DNA of 43,727 nucleotides from Paenibacillus ferrarius (GTDB lineage Bacteria; Bacillota; Bacilli; Paenibacillales; NBRC-103111), in assembly GCF_002027705.1 (NCBI RefSeq), contig NZ_MBTG01000042.1, forward strand, positions 1,047 to 44,773, in the 5' to 3' direction. The notes beneath the pieces were generated by a model. It did not search any database. It saw only the letters and a list, made by a program, of their open reading frames with translations, and had not been told where the DNA came from. Shown here one piece after another: positions 15,571-24,079 of this stretch. Positions within the stretch are counted from its first letter, which is position 1. Each line of letters begins with the position of its first letter. Made by a program: the position numbers and the translations under genes.

Positions 15571-16731
15571 ATGGATATAGCCACCTTTCTTCATTTGCTT
15601 CACGAGGAAATCGGCCTCACCAAACGTTCCGGCAAAAAACATATTATCCATTTCTCATCAGCTAGGGACTATTACGCCTGCAAAGCTGAGCTGAAACGAA
15701 TGAAGTCTAAGCTCCGCAACCTCACCAAAGTTCGCCATTTAGACATCATTCACGCTTTCTCCTGCACGCTCCGTCCTGACTCCAAGCTTAGAGGCTTAAC
15801 CGGTGCTCCCATCATTGAAGAAGACACGAAAATTACGGTTCATCACATGGTGAACAACAAAATCGTTACGAAACGTGCAAGCACCTTAGATGGCTCCCAA
15901 ACGATTCCTTGGGGCGTCGATCAAGTTGGCGCACCTCAAGTATGGAGCAAATCGACGGGCCAGAATATTCGTATTGGCGTCATTGATACGGGCATTGACT
16001 ACAACCACCCTGACTTGCGCCATTCCATTTCACGCGGTATTAATTTGTTAAACCGCAGCATGCTTCCCTTTGACGATAATGGGCATGGCACGCATATCGC
16101 CGGAACAATCGCGGCAACTGGCCGCCTTTCCGGTATTGTCGGCGTCGCTCCCCGAGCGATTATCCATCCTGTAAAAGCTTTTGATCACAGTGGAAGCGCT
16201 TATGTCTCGGACATCATTGCAGGTATTGATTGGTGTGTTCACAACGATCTCGACATCATCAACATGAGCTTCGGCATGAAGTCATACAATCGTTCTCTCG
16301 AACAAGCCGTGATGAACGCCTACTACAGAGGAAAAATCATCATCGCCTCATCAGGCAATGACGGCAAAAAGAAAACGATCGATTATCCCGCCCGCTTCCC
16401 GCAGGTTGTCTCCGTTGGCGCGACCACGCGATTAGGCCGAATTGCTCCCTTCAGCAACCGCGGGAAGCAAATCGATATTTACGCACCGGGCGAACGCGTC
16501 TATTCGTCGTGGCTGCACGGCAAATACAACGAGCTCAGCGGCACTTCGATGGCTACCGCTCATGTCAGCGGCGTTGTCGCGTTGATGCTCTCCATCAAGC
16601 CGATGTCGCCGCTGCAGATCAAGAACGCGCTGCGCCGCTGCTCGGTCGGCTTGAGCAAGCGCGAAAGCACGCGCTGGCAGCCTGGGCATTTGAACGCCCG
16701 CCGGGCGATTCGGGCTGCGCGGCAGAGCTAG
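15571..16731 (+). CDS. Subtilisin-like serine protease (S8 family), no signal peptide
   Basis: 386 residues. The catalytic triad is Asp139 (VIDTGIDYNHPDL), His172 (NGHGTHIAGTIA) and Ser326 (LSGTSMATAHVSG), with oxyanion Asn263 (SSGNDG). Residues 1-~110 look like a propeptide (basic, with a short alpha/beta pattern). There is no hydrophobic signal sequence, so the protein is predicted cytosolic, like intracellular subtilisins, or exported by an unrecognised route. The ATG has GGGGGGA 7 nt upstream. GC content rises sharply at the 3' end (from about 16500). It is alone on its strand, with a structured leader upstream and a repeat region downstream. Confidence 0.9.
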   Translation: MDIATFLHLLHEEIGLTKRSGKKHIIHFSSARDYYACKAELKRMKSKLRNLTKVRHLDIIHAFSCTLRPDSKLRGLTGAPIIEEDTKITVHHMVNNKIVTKRASTLDGSQTIPWGVDQVGAPQVWSKSTGQNIRIGVIDTGIDYNHPDLRHSISRGINLLNRSMLPFDDNGHGTHIAGTIAATGRLSGIVGVAPRAIIHPVKAFDHSGSAYVSDIIAGIDWCVHNDLDIINMSFGMKSYNRSLEQAVMNAYYRGKIIIASSGNDGKKKTIDYPARFPQVVSVGATTRLGRIAPFSNRGKQIDIYAPGERVYSSWLHGKYNELSGTSMATAHVSGVVALMLSIKPMSPLQIKNALRRCSVGLSKRESTRWQPGHLNARRAIRAARQS

Positions 16732-16815
16732 GCGGGTCGGGGGCGCCGGGCCGGAGAGGCGGGGCACGTAGGCGCAGGGGCAGTGCGTGGGCCGGGGGTG
16801 AAGGGCGGACCGCGG
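16732..16815. other. GC-rich spacer after the protease gene
   Basis: About 84 bp of G-rich sequence (for example GGGGGCGCCGGGCCGGAGAG) between the protease stop and repeat copy A. Composition is unlike the flanks. No gene or clear hairpin-plus-U-run terminator is seen. Confidence 0.5.
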
Positions 16816-17130
16816 CTTCTTTAAAACCTGCAAATGTGCAGGTTTTATCAACCAAAACCATGTAAATAAAGGTAAAACCTGCGATTATGCAGGTTTTATT
16901 CGCTTTTTTACCCAACAATCCAAAAAGCAACACAAATGCCTGCATAATCGCAGGAATTTGCTGACAACAGGCCGTTTCAAGCGCAAAAAGATGCACATTT
17001 GCAGGTTTCCAGAATTTTTCTCTTCCGCAAAGTCACTTATCCGCATAAGTTCGACAATAGGCGCATTGGAAATCATTTGTATATACGTCCCGATACATAT
17101 CGCAGACAATAAAAACACCTCCAAACACTG
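16816..17130. repeat. Hairpin-rich 315-bp repeat, copy A
   Basis: This non-coding unit is nearly identical (about 93-95% by eye) to copy B at 17308-17625 in direct orientation. It holds four short palindromic units: 16822-16847 (AAAACCTGCA..TGCAGGTTTT), 16873-16898 (TAAAACCTGC..GCAGGTTTTA), 16939-16954 (CCTGCATAATCGCAGG) and 16992-17008. The last two are reverse complements of parts of the second and first, so the element can also fold end to end. Its right end carries half of the argS-type terminator hairpin seen complete in copy B. No transposase or target-site duplication is seen. Confidence 0.8.
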
Positions 17131-17307
17131 GAAACAGGGCTAACTCCATAGCTGCTTCCCCTTCAGCTGTAATTTGGCTAACATTACCTCCTGCTCCGCG
17201 TTCATCACCGGGGAGGATATTCTTTTATTCCTCAGATTTCCCCTTTGGGGGTCCAGCTTTTGAGCACCCCTCTGGGAGCTGTGTACAAGGCCGCCAATAC
17301 TAGCCTT
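17131..17307. other. Unassigned spacer between the two repeat copies
   Basis: 177 bp with no plausible gene on either strand. It contains CCCC/GGGG runs (TTTCCCCTTTGGGGG near 17238) that could form a small hairpin. It is not repeated elsewhere in the window. Confidence 0.4.
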
Positions 17308-17625
17308 CTTCCTTAAAACCTGCAAAAGTACAGGTTTTTTCAAACAAAATCATGTAAATAAAGGTAAAGCCTGCGATTACTCCAAGGCTTTATCCGCTTT
17401 TTCACCCTACAATCCAAAAAGCAACACAAATGCCTGCATAATCGCAGGAATTTGCTGACAACAGGCCATTTCAAGCGCAAAAGGATGCACATTTGCGGGT
17501 TTCCAGAATTTTTCTCTGCCGCAAAGTCACTTATCCGCATAAGTTCGACAATAAGCGCATTGGAAATCATTTGTATATACGTCCCGATACATCTCGCGGA
17601 CAACAAAAAACACCCCCAAACACTG
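17308..17625. repeat. Hairpin-rich 315-bp repeat, copy B
   Basis: This is the second copy of the unit at 16816-17130, same orientation, offset ~492 bp. The first palindrome is altered in its loop but keeps AAAACCTG..CAGGTTTT. The second reads TAAAGCCT (17365-17372)..AGGCTTTA (17385-17392), where an A-T pair of copy A has become G-C on both sides. The opposite-strand frames of the two copies differ mostly by amino-acid-changing substitutions, which argues against coding. Its right end merges into the argS terminator. Confidence 0.8.
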
Positions 17626-17648
17626 TTTCCAGTGTTCGGAGGTGTTCT
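17604..17648 (-). terminator. argS intrinsic terminator
   Basis: On the minus strand CACCTCCGAACACTGG-aaa-CAGTGTTTGGGGGTG is a long hairpin followed by TTTTTTG, starting ~15 bp after the argS stop. Confidence 0.85.
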
Positions 17649-17661
17649 TCTAAGCAGGAAG

Positions 17662-19335
17662 CTACATCCGCTCCGGAGCTGACACGCCCACCACGCGAAG
17701 CGTGTTGGCCAAAGTCGTGCGCAGCGCGCCAAGCAGCGCGAAGCGTGCTTGCGTCAAGGCCACATCATCGCTGATGACGTAGTGGCCTCTGTAGTAACTG
17801 TGGAACTGGCTCGCCAGTTCATAGACATAACGGATGAGCCGGTGCGGCGCATACTGTTCGGCTGCGATGGCGATTTCTTCCGGAAGCTCGCCAATCTTGC
17901 GCAGCAAGTCGAACTCAGCTTCCGATGTGAGCTGGGTAAGATCTACTTGCTCCAGAGGCAGCACCTGAATGTTCTGTTCTTCCGCTTGGCGGAAGATGCT
18001 GCAAATCCGTGCATGGGCATACTGCACGTAGAAGACAGGGTTCTCATTGGACTGAGAAACTGCCAAGTCCATGTCAAAATCCAAATGCGAATCCATGCTG
18101 CGCATCGCGAAGAAATAACGAATCGGATCCACGCCAACTTCGTCCATGAGGTCTTCCATCGTAACCGCTTTGCCGGTACGCTTGGACATTTTCACCTTTT
18201 CCCCATTCTGGAACAAGCTCACCATTTGCGCAATCAGCACAACAAGTCGATCTGATTCAAAGCCAAGCGCTGTCATGGCTGCCTTCATCCGAGGGATGTA
18301 ACCATGGTGATCTGCGCCCCAAATATTAATTAAGCGCTCGAAGCCGCGGCCAAATTTGTTGCGGTGGTAAGCGATATCCGGAGTGAGATAGGTGAAGGAG
18401 CCGTCATTTTTAATCAGCACGCGATTCTTGTCATCACCAAGCGGTGTAGTGTTCAGCCAAGTCGCGCCTTCTTCTTCATAGATGTGTCCATTATCCCGCA
18501 GCTCTTGGAGCACCGGAGGAATGAGGTTATCTTCATAAATCGACGTCTCGGAGAACCAGTTGTCGAAATGTACACCGAACCGACCCAAGTCGCGTTTGAT
18601 TTTGTCGAGCTCTTTGTTCAAGCCATAAGTACGGAAGTACGCGCGACGCTCATCGTCCGGCAAGCTAAGAAGGCGATCCCCTTCTTCGGCAGCAAGATCA
18701 GCGGCAAAGCCCTTGATGTCTTCTCCGAAGTAACCATCCTCCGGCATCTCTGCTTCTTGTCCAAGCGCCTGCAAATAACGGGCTTCAATGGATTTGGCCA
18801 AGTTCACGACTTGGTTGCCCGCATCGTTGATATAATACTCACGGGAAACCTCGTATCCAGCCAGATCAAGCACATTGCAGAGCACATCGCCAACAGCGGC
18901 ACCACGCGCATGTCCTAGATGCAGGGATCCCGTTGGATTCGCACTCACGAACTCGACCTGCACTTTCAGTCCTTGACCAACGTTCGATGCCCCGAAGCGC
19001 TCTCCCATCTCAAGAACATTCGCGATAACCGGGTACAAGTACACTTTGTTCATTTTAAAATTAATAAAACCAGGTCCGGCAATTTCGGCTTCTGCGATAT
19101 TCGCTTTGTCCTTTTGCAGGTTAGCGATGATCTTCTCAGCAATCTGTCTCGGGTTTTGTTTGGCAATACGCGTCAACTGCATGGCAACATTCGTAGCAAA
19201 ATCACCGTGCGTTTTTTCTTTCGGCACTTCAAGAATGATTTCCGGCAATTGCTCTGCTTCTACGATACCCGCTGCTAGAACAGCTTCTACAATCGCTTCT
19301 TTTACGATAGCCTTAACTTCGTTTAGTACATCCAT
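17662..19335 (-). CDS. argS: Arginyl-tRNA synthetase
   Basis: 557 residues, class I. It has the N-terminal Add1 domain (KTHGDFATNVAMQL), the HIGH motif as HLGH at 139-142 (NPTGSLHLGHARGAAVGD), KMSKRTG near residue 360, and the C-terminal DALR anticodon-binding domain ending RVVGVSAPERM. It charges tRNA-Arg with arginine. The ATG at 19335 follows GAGGAG at 8 nt and lies 5 bp after the DUF1934 gene, so the two are cotranscribed. A strong terminator follows. Confidence 0.97.
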   Translation of the reverse strand: MDVLNEVKAIVKEAIVEAVLAAGIVEAEQLPEIILEVPKEKTHGDFATNVAMQLTRIAKQNPRQIAEKIIANLQKDKANIAEAEIAGPGFINFKMNKVYLYPVIANVLEMGERFGASNVGQGLKVQVEFVSANPTGSLHLGHARGAAVGDVLCNVLDLAGYEVSREYYINDAGNQVVNLAKSIEARYLQALGQEAEMPEDGYFGEDIKGFAADLAAEEGDRLLSLPDDERRAYFRTYGLNKELDKIKRDLGRFGVHFDNWFSETSIYEDNLIPPVLQELRDNGHIYEEEGATWLNTTPLGDDKNRVLIKNDGSFTYLTPDIAYHRNKFGRGFERLINIWGADHHGYIPRMKAAMTALGFESDRLVVLIAQMVSLFQNGEKVKMSKRTGKAVTMEDLMDEVGVDPIRYFFAMRSMDSHLDFDMDLAVSQSNENPVFYVQYAHARICSIFRQAEEQNIQVLPLEQVDLTQLTSEAEFDLLRKIGELPEEIAIAAEQYAPHRLIRYVYELASQFHSYYRGHYVISDDVALTQARFALLGALRTTLANTLRVVGVSAPERM

Positions 19336-19340
19336 TCGTC

Positions 19341-19751
19341 TTACTCCTCCTGAATTAACAACTTAATCCTGTATGCCCCCGCATGAGCGCCTGATGCATA
19401 TAAATCATAGCTCCATCTCGTGATGCCGATGCCTTGCTCAGCTTCCGATTTCAGCTCATGTGTCTCAATTTCGAGTTCCAAACGGCCTTGTGGGGTTTGA
19501 TAATAGCCGATCCGCTTCTCACCAGCCACAAACGTTTGCTCAGCTTGTACATCTCCTTGACGGACAATGCGTATCTGATTCTCTTCCAGCTTAATAAGTG
19601 TCACCGTTCTTCCAAGCTCGTTCGGCTCTTCTTCATAGCGGATATACGTGTGATTGCCTTTGCGATAGAGATCCCCTCGTGCTTTCTGCACCGTGGTCTC
19701 GCTCCCGCTTCGACTCTCAATTCGAATGCGCACACGCGCTTTAGCCGTCAT
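19341..19751 (-). CDS. DUF1934 family protein (YwiB-like)
   Basis: 136 residues, all-beta in pattern (alternating hydrophobic strands, e.g. VRIRIESRSG, TVTLIKLEENQIRIVRQG, GRLELEIETHEL), expected to form a calycin-like barrel. It corresponds to B. subtilis YwiB, which also precedes argS. Function is unknown; the tight coupling to argS (5 bp) is conserved in Bacillales. GAGGAG lies 11 nt before the ATG. A candidate promoter, TTGAAT-17-TAAACT on the minus strand, lies roughly 65-95 bp upstream. Confidence 0.82.
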   Translation of the reverse strand: MTAKARVRIRIESRSGSETTVQKARGDLYRKGNHTYIRYEEEPNELGRTVTLIKLEENQIRIVRQGDVQAEQTFVAGEKRIGYYQTPQGRLELEIETHELKSEAEQGIGITRWSYDLYASGAHAGAYRIKLLIQEE

Positions 19752-19867
19752 GGTCCGTCATTCTCCTCTTCTGCAGATCCTCTTTGCGCCTTATGTCAAG
19801 ATAAGGCAAGTTAGGTATTAGTTTATATGATAAGGTCGATGAATTCAATGATCGTAAGAAAGGATAA

Positions 19868-19918
19868 GCAAAAAGCCGCCAGCTCATTCCGTGGCAAACA
19901 CAGATTCGCTGGCGGCTC
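19868..19918 (-). terminator. speE intrinsic terminator
   Basis: On the minus strand AGCCGCCAGC..GCTGGCGGCT is followed by TTTTTG, just after the speE stop. The stem is perfect over ten pairs with a ~26-nt loop. Confidence 0.82.
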
Positions 19919-19930
19919 TATCCTCTTTTG

Positions 19931-20758
19931 TTACTTAATCAAATCTTCCACAAATTTCGGCAATACGAATGCCGCTTTGTGTAGACGTGGTGTATAGTAC
20001 TTCGTCGGGAATTCCGGAATGGCTGATTCTTCGACTTGAAGTGGATCGTATTTTTTGCTGCCCATTGTGAACGTCCAAAGACCGCTTGGGTATGTAGGGA
20101 TGTTCGCGCTGTACACGCGTACGATCGGGAAGATTTCTTTCACATCACGGTTTACCGTTTGGATCAAGTCAGCTTTGAACCAAGGGTTGTCCGTTTGAGC
20201 AACGAAGATCCCGTCTTCTTTTAACGCTTCATGGATGCCTTGGTAGAAACCTTTGGAGAACAGCTCAACAGCTGGTCCTACCGGCTCAGTGGAATCAACC
20301 ATGATAACATCGTAAGTGTTTTTGTGATCGTGAATGTGCATGTAGCCATCGTTAACGATAACTTCTACGCGAGGGTTGTCCAGTTCGCCAGCAATGGTTG
20401 GCAAATACTTTTTGGAATACTCGATGACTTTACCGTCGATATCAACCAGAACAGCCTTTTTCACTTTCGGGTGCTTCATGATTTCACGGATAACACCACC
20501 GTCGCCGCCGCCAACAACAAGTACGAACTCTGGGTTCGGGTGAGTCACAAGCGCAGGGTGGGCAACCATTTCATGATAAACGAATTCGTCTCTTACCGTT
20601 GTCATGACCATGCCGTCCAGGGTCAGCATTGTTCCCCATTCTTCGGTTTCGATCATTGAAAGGTCTTGGAAATCTGTTTGTTCTCTTACATACGTTTCTT
20701 TTACTTTTGCCGTGATGCCGAAGCTATCCGTTTGTTTCTCTGTGTACCACAAATCCAT
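19931..20758 (-). CDS. speE: Spermidine synthase
   Basis: 276 residues, the same length as B. subtilis SpeE. It transfers the aminopropyl group of decarboxylated SAM to putrescine. Motifs are LDGMVMTTVRDEFVYHEM, the nucleotide-binding VVGGGDGGVIREI and the active-site VMVDSTEPVGPA. The open frame extends to 20929, but MDLWYTEKQTDSFGI is the conserved N terminus, and AAGAAGG lies 7 nt before the ATG at 20758. An untranslated leader of ~190 nt would result from the promoter upstream. It is divergent from the PBP gene, as ywhF (speE) neighbours ywhE in B. subtilis. Confidence 0.95.
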   Translation of the reverse strand: MDLWYTEKQTDSFGITAKVKETYVREQTDFQDLSMIETEEWGTMLTLDGMVMTTVRDEFVYHEMVAHPALVTHPNPEFVLVVGGGDGGVIREIMKHPKVKKAVLVDIDGKVIEYSKKYLPTIAGELDNPRVEVIVNDGYMHIHDHKNTYDVIMVDSTEPVGPAVELFSKGFYQGIHEALKEDGIFVAQTDNPWFKADLIQTVNRDVKEIFPIVRVYSANIPTYPSGLWTFTMGSKKYDPLQVEESAIPEFPTKYYTPRLHKAAFVLPKFVEDLIK

Positions 20759-20951
20759 GTTCATACCTTCTTTCGCGAGGCTATATTGGGATGAATAAAT
20801 ACTGATATTCGTTATCTCTAACAGTGTGCCACCAGTTGGAAAAGTCATGCGATGGGAGCTAACATTTCCTGTCCCTTCGTACCAAGGATAACGACTTGCA
20901 CTGTCCATTTGGACGAGTACGTTTATCAAGGTTCTTCAACGCACAAATTGT

Positions 20952-20979
20952 ATTATAGTTCATTACCCCCAAAATGCAA
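20952..20979 (-). promoter_or_regulatory. speE promoter
   Basis: The minus strand reads TTGCAT (-35, 20974-20979), a 16-bp spacer and perfect TATAAT (-10, 20952-20957). Its start site would leave a ~190-nt leader before speE. The remaining 20980-21097 stretch before the divergent PBP gene is AT-rich, with no clear plus-strand promoter. Confidence 0.6.
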
Positions 20980-21097
20980 TATTTTCCTAGGCTTTTTACA
21001 CATTTCATAAAAAATATTTACAATTTGTTGAATACGGACTGCCATGCTTTTCCATACTGGATAGTAAAGCCTTTGGGCACGCAGAAAGGGGGAAAGC

Positions 21098-23203
21098 ATG
21101 ATGTCCGAAAATGAAAACAATCATCCGCCTTCTTCAGGCACGCCACAAAAACCTAAGAATAAAGAGATTCCTGCGTCTATGCGCTGGATGCGGCGTATTA
21201 AGAAGATGTTTTCCTTCTTCTTTACTTCCTGCATTCTTATGCTCATCTTGGCCGCCGGCTTCTTCGTTTATTTGCGCACCCAAACGCTGCCCGTTACCAA
21301 AATGCTGCAAACTTCCCAAATGTACGATACCCATGGCGAGCTGATTGACACCTTCTATTCAGGGCAAAATCGGCAGGTCGTTTCTCTCAAAGAAATTTCT
21401 CCCTATCTCATTAACGCGACGCTTGCTGTGGAGGATCAGCATTTCTACGAACACTTCGGCGTGGATGTGAAAGCGGTCGCCCGTGCAGCTGTTGTCAATG
21501 TCCAAGCGATGGCGAAGGTGCAGGGGGCAGGCACGATTACTCAGCAATTGGCACGGAACTTATATTTAAATCATGATCGAACGTGGTCCCGCAAAATCAA
21601 AGAAACCGTCTACGCGGTTCAAATGGAAATGCAGCTAAGCAAGGATGAAATTCTTGCCAATTATTTAAATCAGATCTATTACGGTCATTCTACCTATGGC
21701 ATTGAAACAGCTTCAGAGCTCTTTTTCGGCAAACATGCCAGTGAGTTGACCTTGGCCGAAAGCGCCATGATCGCCGGGGTGCCGAAAGGTCCTCGCTATT
21801 ATTCCCCCTATTATGATTTGAAAAATGCGATGGATCGCCAAAAAATCGTTCTACAGACGATGGTGCGCAGCGGGTTCATCACGCAAGCCGCAGCCGACGC
21901 CGCAGGCAAAGAAAAGCTGAACATTCAACCGCTTACGAAGAAGAAGCCCGCTGCGGCACCTTATTTCCGTGATTATGTGCGGTCTCTTGCCACAGAGAAA
22001 TTAGGCATATCAGAAGAACAATTTGACGAGGGCGGCATTCGCATTTACACGACATTGGATAAAAAAGCGCAAGCCATTGCCGAGAATACCGTCACCAAAC
22101 AGCTCGCTGATAAGCCGGATCTGCAAGCTGCCCTTGTGGCCATTGATCCGCGATCCGGGGAAATAAAGGCCATGGTCGGCGGTCGCGACTATTCGGAGAA
22201 TCAGTTCAATCGGGCCCTCTCGAATACAAGACAGCCAGGTTCCGCTTTTAAACCTATCGTCTATATGGTTGCACTCCAAAACGGCTACACGCCTGTCACA
22301 CAGGTCAAAAGTGAGCCAACTGTGTTCACCTATGATGAAGGCCGCCAGAAGTATACGCCAAGGAACTTCAATGATCAGTACATTAACGCGAATATTGATA
22401 TGCGCCAGGCCATTTCCAAATCAGACAACATCTATGCGGTGCATACGATATTGGATGTCGGCCCAGCGAAGGTCATCGACCTGGCCCGCAAGTTAGGGAT
22501 TGCCTCTCCGATGAAGCCATTGCCTTCGCTGGCGCTAGGTTCGTTCCCCGTAAGCCCGCTGGAAATGGCGTCCGCCTTCAGTACCATTGCGAATCAGGGC
22601 GTGCACCAAGAGGCAACAGCCATCGTACGAATTGAGGATGCGAATGGGAAGGTCTTATATGAAGCGAAGCCGCAAGCCGAGCGTGTGCTGGACCCTGCTG
22701 TCGCGTATGTGATGACGAATTTAATGGAGAGCGTGTTCGAGGAGGGCGGAACAGGGAATCGAGTTGCCAGTACGATTAAGCGGCCGATTGCCGGCAAAAC
22801 CGGTACGACCGACACAGATGCTTGGCTGGTCGGCTTCACGCCAGAGCTTACGACGGCAGTGTGGGTCGGTTATGACAAGGACCGGGATATCTCTACTGTG
22901 GAATCCCATCTCGCCTCTCCGATTTTCGCTGAATTCACGGAACAAACATTGGACGCAATTCCACCGAAGCTGTTCCCTGTCCCAGAAGGCGTGAATAGCG
23001 TCTATATTGATCCAGTGAGCGGCAAGCTGTCGAATGAGGATTGTCCCAATTCTCATCTGGAAGCTTTCCTTGCCGGCACTGAGCCAACTACCTATTGCAC
23101 TGGAAAGCCTGCCAAGCCAGCGTCCAAAAATGACAATAAAAATACACCAAAAGGCCAAAACAGCTCTTGGTGGAATGATCTCAAACGATGGTGGAATGAC
23201 TGA
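21098..23203 (+). CDS. pbpG: Class A penicillin-binding protein (PbpG-like)
   Basis: 701 residues. A short cytoplasmic tail and one membrane anchor (~36-57) precede a GT51 glycosyltransferase domain with catalytic Glu112 (AVEDQHFYEHFGVD). The transpeptidase domain has Ser382 (PGSAFKP), Ser442-Asp-Asn and Lys567-Thr-Gly-Thr. It polymerises lipid II and crosslinks glycan strands outside the membrane. The tail from ~665 is rich in Lys, Asn and Pro. GAAAGGGGG precedes tandem ATGs at 21098 and 21101; either could be used. The speE-pbpG-ywhD order matches B. subtilis, where PbpG contributes to spore peptidoglycan. The symbol is by synteny. Confidence 0.9.
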   Translation: MMSENENNHPPSSGTPQKPKNKEIPASMRWMRRIKKMFSFFFTSCILMLILAAGFFVYLRTQTLPVTKMLQTSQMYDTHGELIDTFYSGQNRQVVSLKEISPYLINATLAVEDQHFYEHFGVDVKAVARAAVVNVQAMAKVQGAGTITQQLARNLYLNHDRTWSRKIKETVYAVQMEMQLSKDEILANYLNQIYYGHSTYGIETASELFFGKHASELTLAESAMIAGVPKGPRYYSPYYDLKNAMDRQKIVLQTMVRSGFITQAAADAAGKEKLNIQPLTKKKPAAAPYFRDYVRSLATEKLGISEEQFDEGGIRIYTTLDKKAQAIAENTVTKQLADKPDLQAALVAIDPRSGEIKAMVGGRDYSENQFNRALSNTRQPGSAFKPIVYMVALQNGYTPVTQVKSEPTVFTYDEGRQKYTPRNFNDQYINANIDMRQAISKSDNIYAVHTILDVGPAKVIDLARKLGIASPMKPLPSLALGSFPVSPLEMASAFSTIANQGVHQEATAIVRIEDANGKVLYEAKPQAERVLDPAVAYVMTNLMESVFEEGGTGNRVASTIKRPIAGKTGTTDTDAWLVGFTPELTTAVWVGYDKDRDISTVESHLASPIFAEFTEQTLDAIPPKLFPVPEGVNSVYIDPVSGKLSNEDCPNSHLEAFLAGTEPTTYCTGKPAKPASKNDNKNTPKGQNSSWWNDLKRWWND

Positions 23204-23224
23204 TCCGCCGACTCCATTGAAACA

Positions 23225-23265
23225 CAAAAAGGCAGAACTAAGCGCGTCTTAGTCTGCCTTTTTGC
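23225..23265 (+). terminator. Bidirectional terminator after the PBP gene
   Basis: AAAAAGGCAGA-CTAAG..CTTAG-TCTGCCTTTTT forms a stem with T runs on both strands. It ends the PBP transcript and could also end transcripts arriving from the ywhD side. Confidence 0.8.
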
Positions 23266-23268
23266 TGT

Positions 23269-23331
23269 CCTAGTATATGAGGTAACATACACTAGGGTCT
23301 AGTATACTCGGTTCACCATTGCGTAACAATG
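23269..23331. repeat. Cluster of short palindromes between PBP and YwhD genes
   Basis: Two inverted repeats lie close together: CCTAGTATAT..ATACACTAGG (23269-23296) and CCATTG-cgtaa-CAATGG (about 23315-23331). CTAGTATA also recurs directly (23270 and ~23300). No U run follows, so these are not obvious terminators. Confidence 0.4.
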
Positions 23332-23375
23332 GATGACACATAATGTTCATATTCTCAAATATGGCTTTTGTGTGA

Positions 23376-23867
23376 TCAAGAAAGGCTGTCTTTCAGGGAC
23401 TGGTCCGAGCGATTCCACCATTCTTCATTGTGGGCGATGAGTTGTTTTTTCAGTGCTGCCTTCTCCCCGTCTGCCAGACCGTCAAGAATGAATTTACGTT
23501 TCATCGCACCGTCCATTTTGTTCACATGATCGGCTAGGATTTTCCAGCCGCGGCGCGCTTCTGTATCCACCAACATTTCGCAAGCAGCCATTCCCGCATA
23601 GTAGGCTCCTTCTTCTGTACGATCCACTGCAACCCACACGATCCAAGCCTTGCGGCCATTCGGTACGTCTTCTTTGTTCGTCGAGAATTTGATTCCTTTT
23701 TCAATTTTGCTCTTCGCATGAAGGGTACCTTCATCCAAATAAGCTTCATCCCCATCAATAATGATACCCGACACATTGCTCAAATCAATCGCTCCGGCAC
23801 CAAAGCCTTTATGATTCACTTTGGAACTTACTATATTTAAGGCCAGCTTCTTTTTATCCGCTTCCAT
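23376..23867 (-). CDS. ywhD: YwhD family protein
   Basis: 163 residues, soluble. It matches YwhD of B. subtilis in length, in the NIVSSKVNHKGFGAGAIDLSNVSGI opening region, and in its position beside pbpG and speE. The start is the ATG at 23867 with GGAAGGTG 5 nt upstream. No catalytic motif is recognisable; the GKxWIVWVAVDR strand and acidic helices suggest a small alpha/beta fold. Function is unknown in the family. It is oriented convergently with the PBP gene and divergently from the metallopeptidase gene. Confidence 0.82.
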   Translation of the reverse strand: MEADKKKLALNIVSSKVNHKGFGAGAIDLSNVSGIIIDGDEAYLDEGTLHAKSKIEKGIKFSTNKEDVPNGRKAWIVWVAVDRTEEGAYYAGMAACEMLVDTEARRGWKILADHVNKMDGAMKRKFILDGLADGEKAALKKQLIAHNEEWWNRSDQSLKDSLS

Positions 23868-24079
23868 AAGGGCACCTTCCACTCTTCATAATAAAATGAC
23901 ACTTCTTCGTTATTGTTATTGTAGCGAAAGTCCACCTCCAGAACAAGGGCAGGATCGAAAGGACCACTGGAATTGCTCCTTTCGATGCCTTGTCCTGCAA
24001 TTCTTTTCCACTCGCAGAAATATTCCCTAGGTTGTCTACATATACATGCTGTAGATGCTTGTTAGGCGGGGTGAATTTC

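Noticed and set aside
16432..16851. 139-aa minus-strand frame over the 3' end of the protease gene
   Set aside because: Arg/Pro-rich composition from high-GC antisense of the S8 gene; not a protein-like sequence.
16885..17124. 79-aa minus-strand reading frame in repeat copy A, with a related frame in copy B (17340-17732)
   Set aside because: No ribosome binding site, and nearly all differences between the two copies change amino acids, so the frames reflect the repeat and not a protein.
20759..20960. T-box or other tRNA-sensing leader upstream of speE
   Set aside because: The GGTACGAAGGG stretch only superficially resembles a T-box; the AGGGTGGNACCGCG core and terminator are missing.
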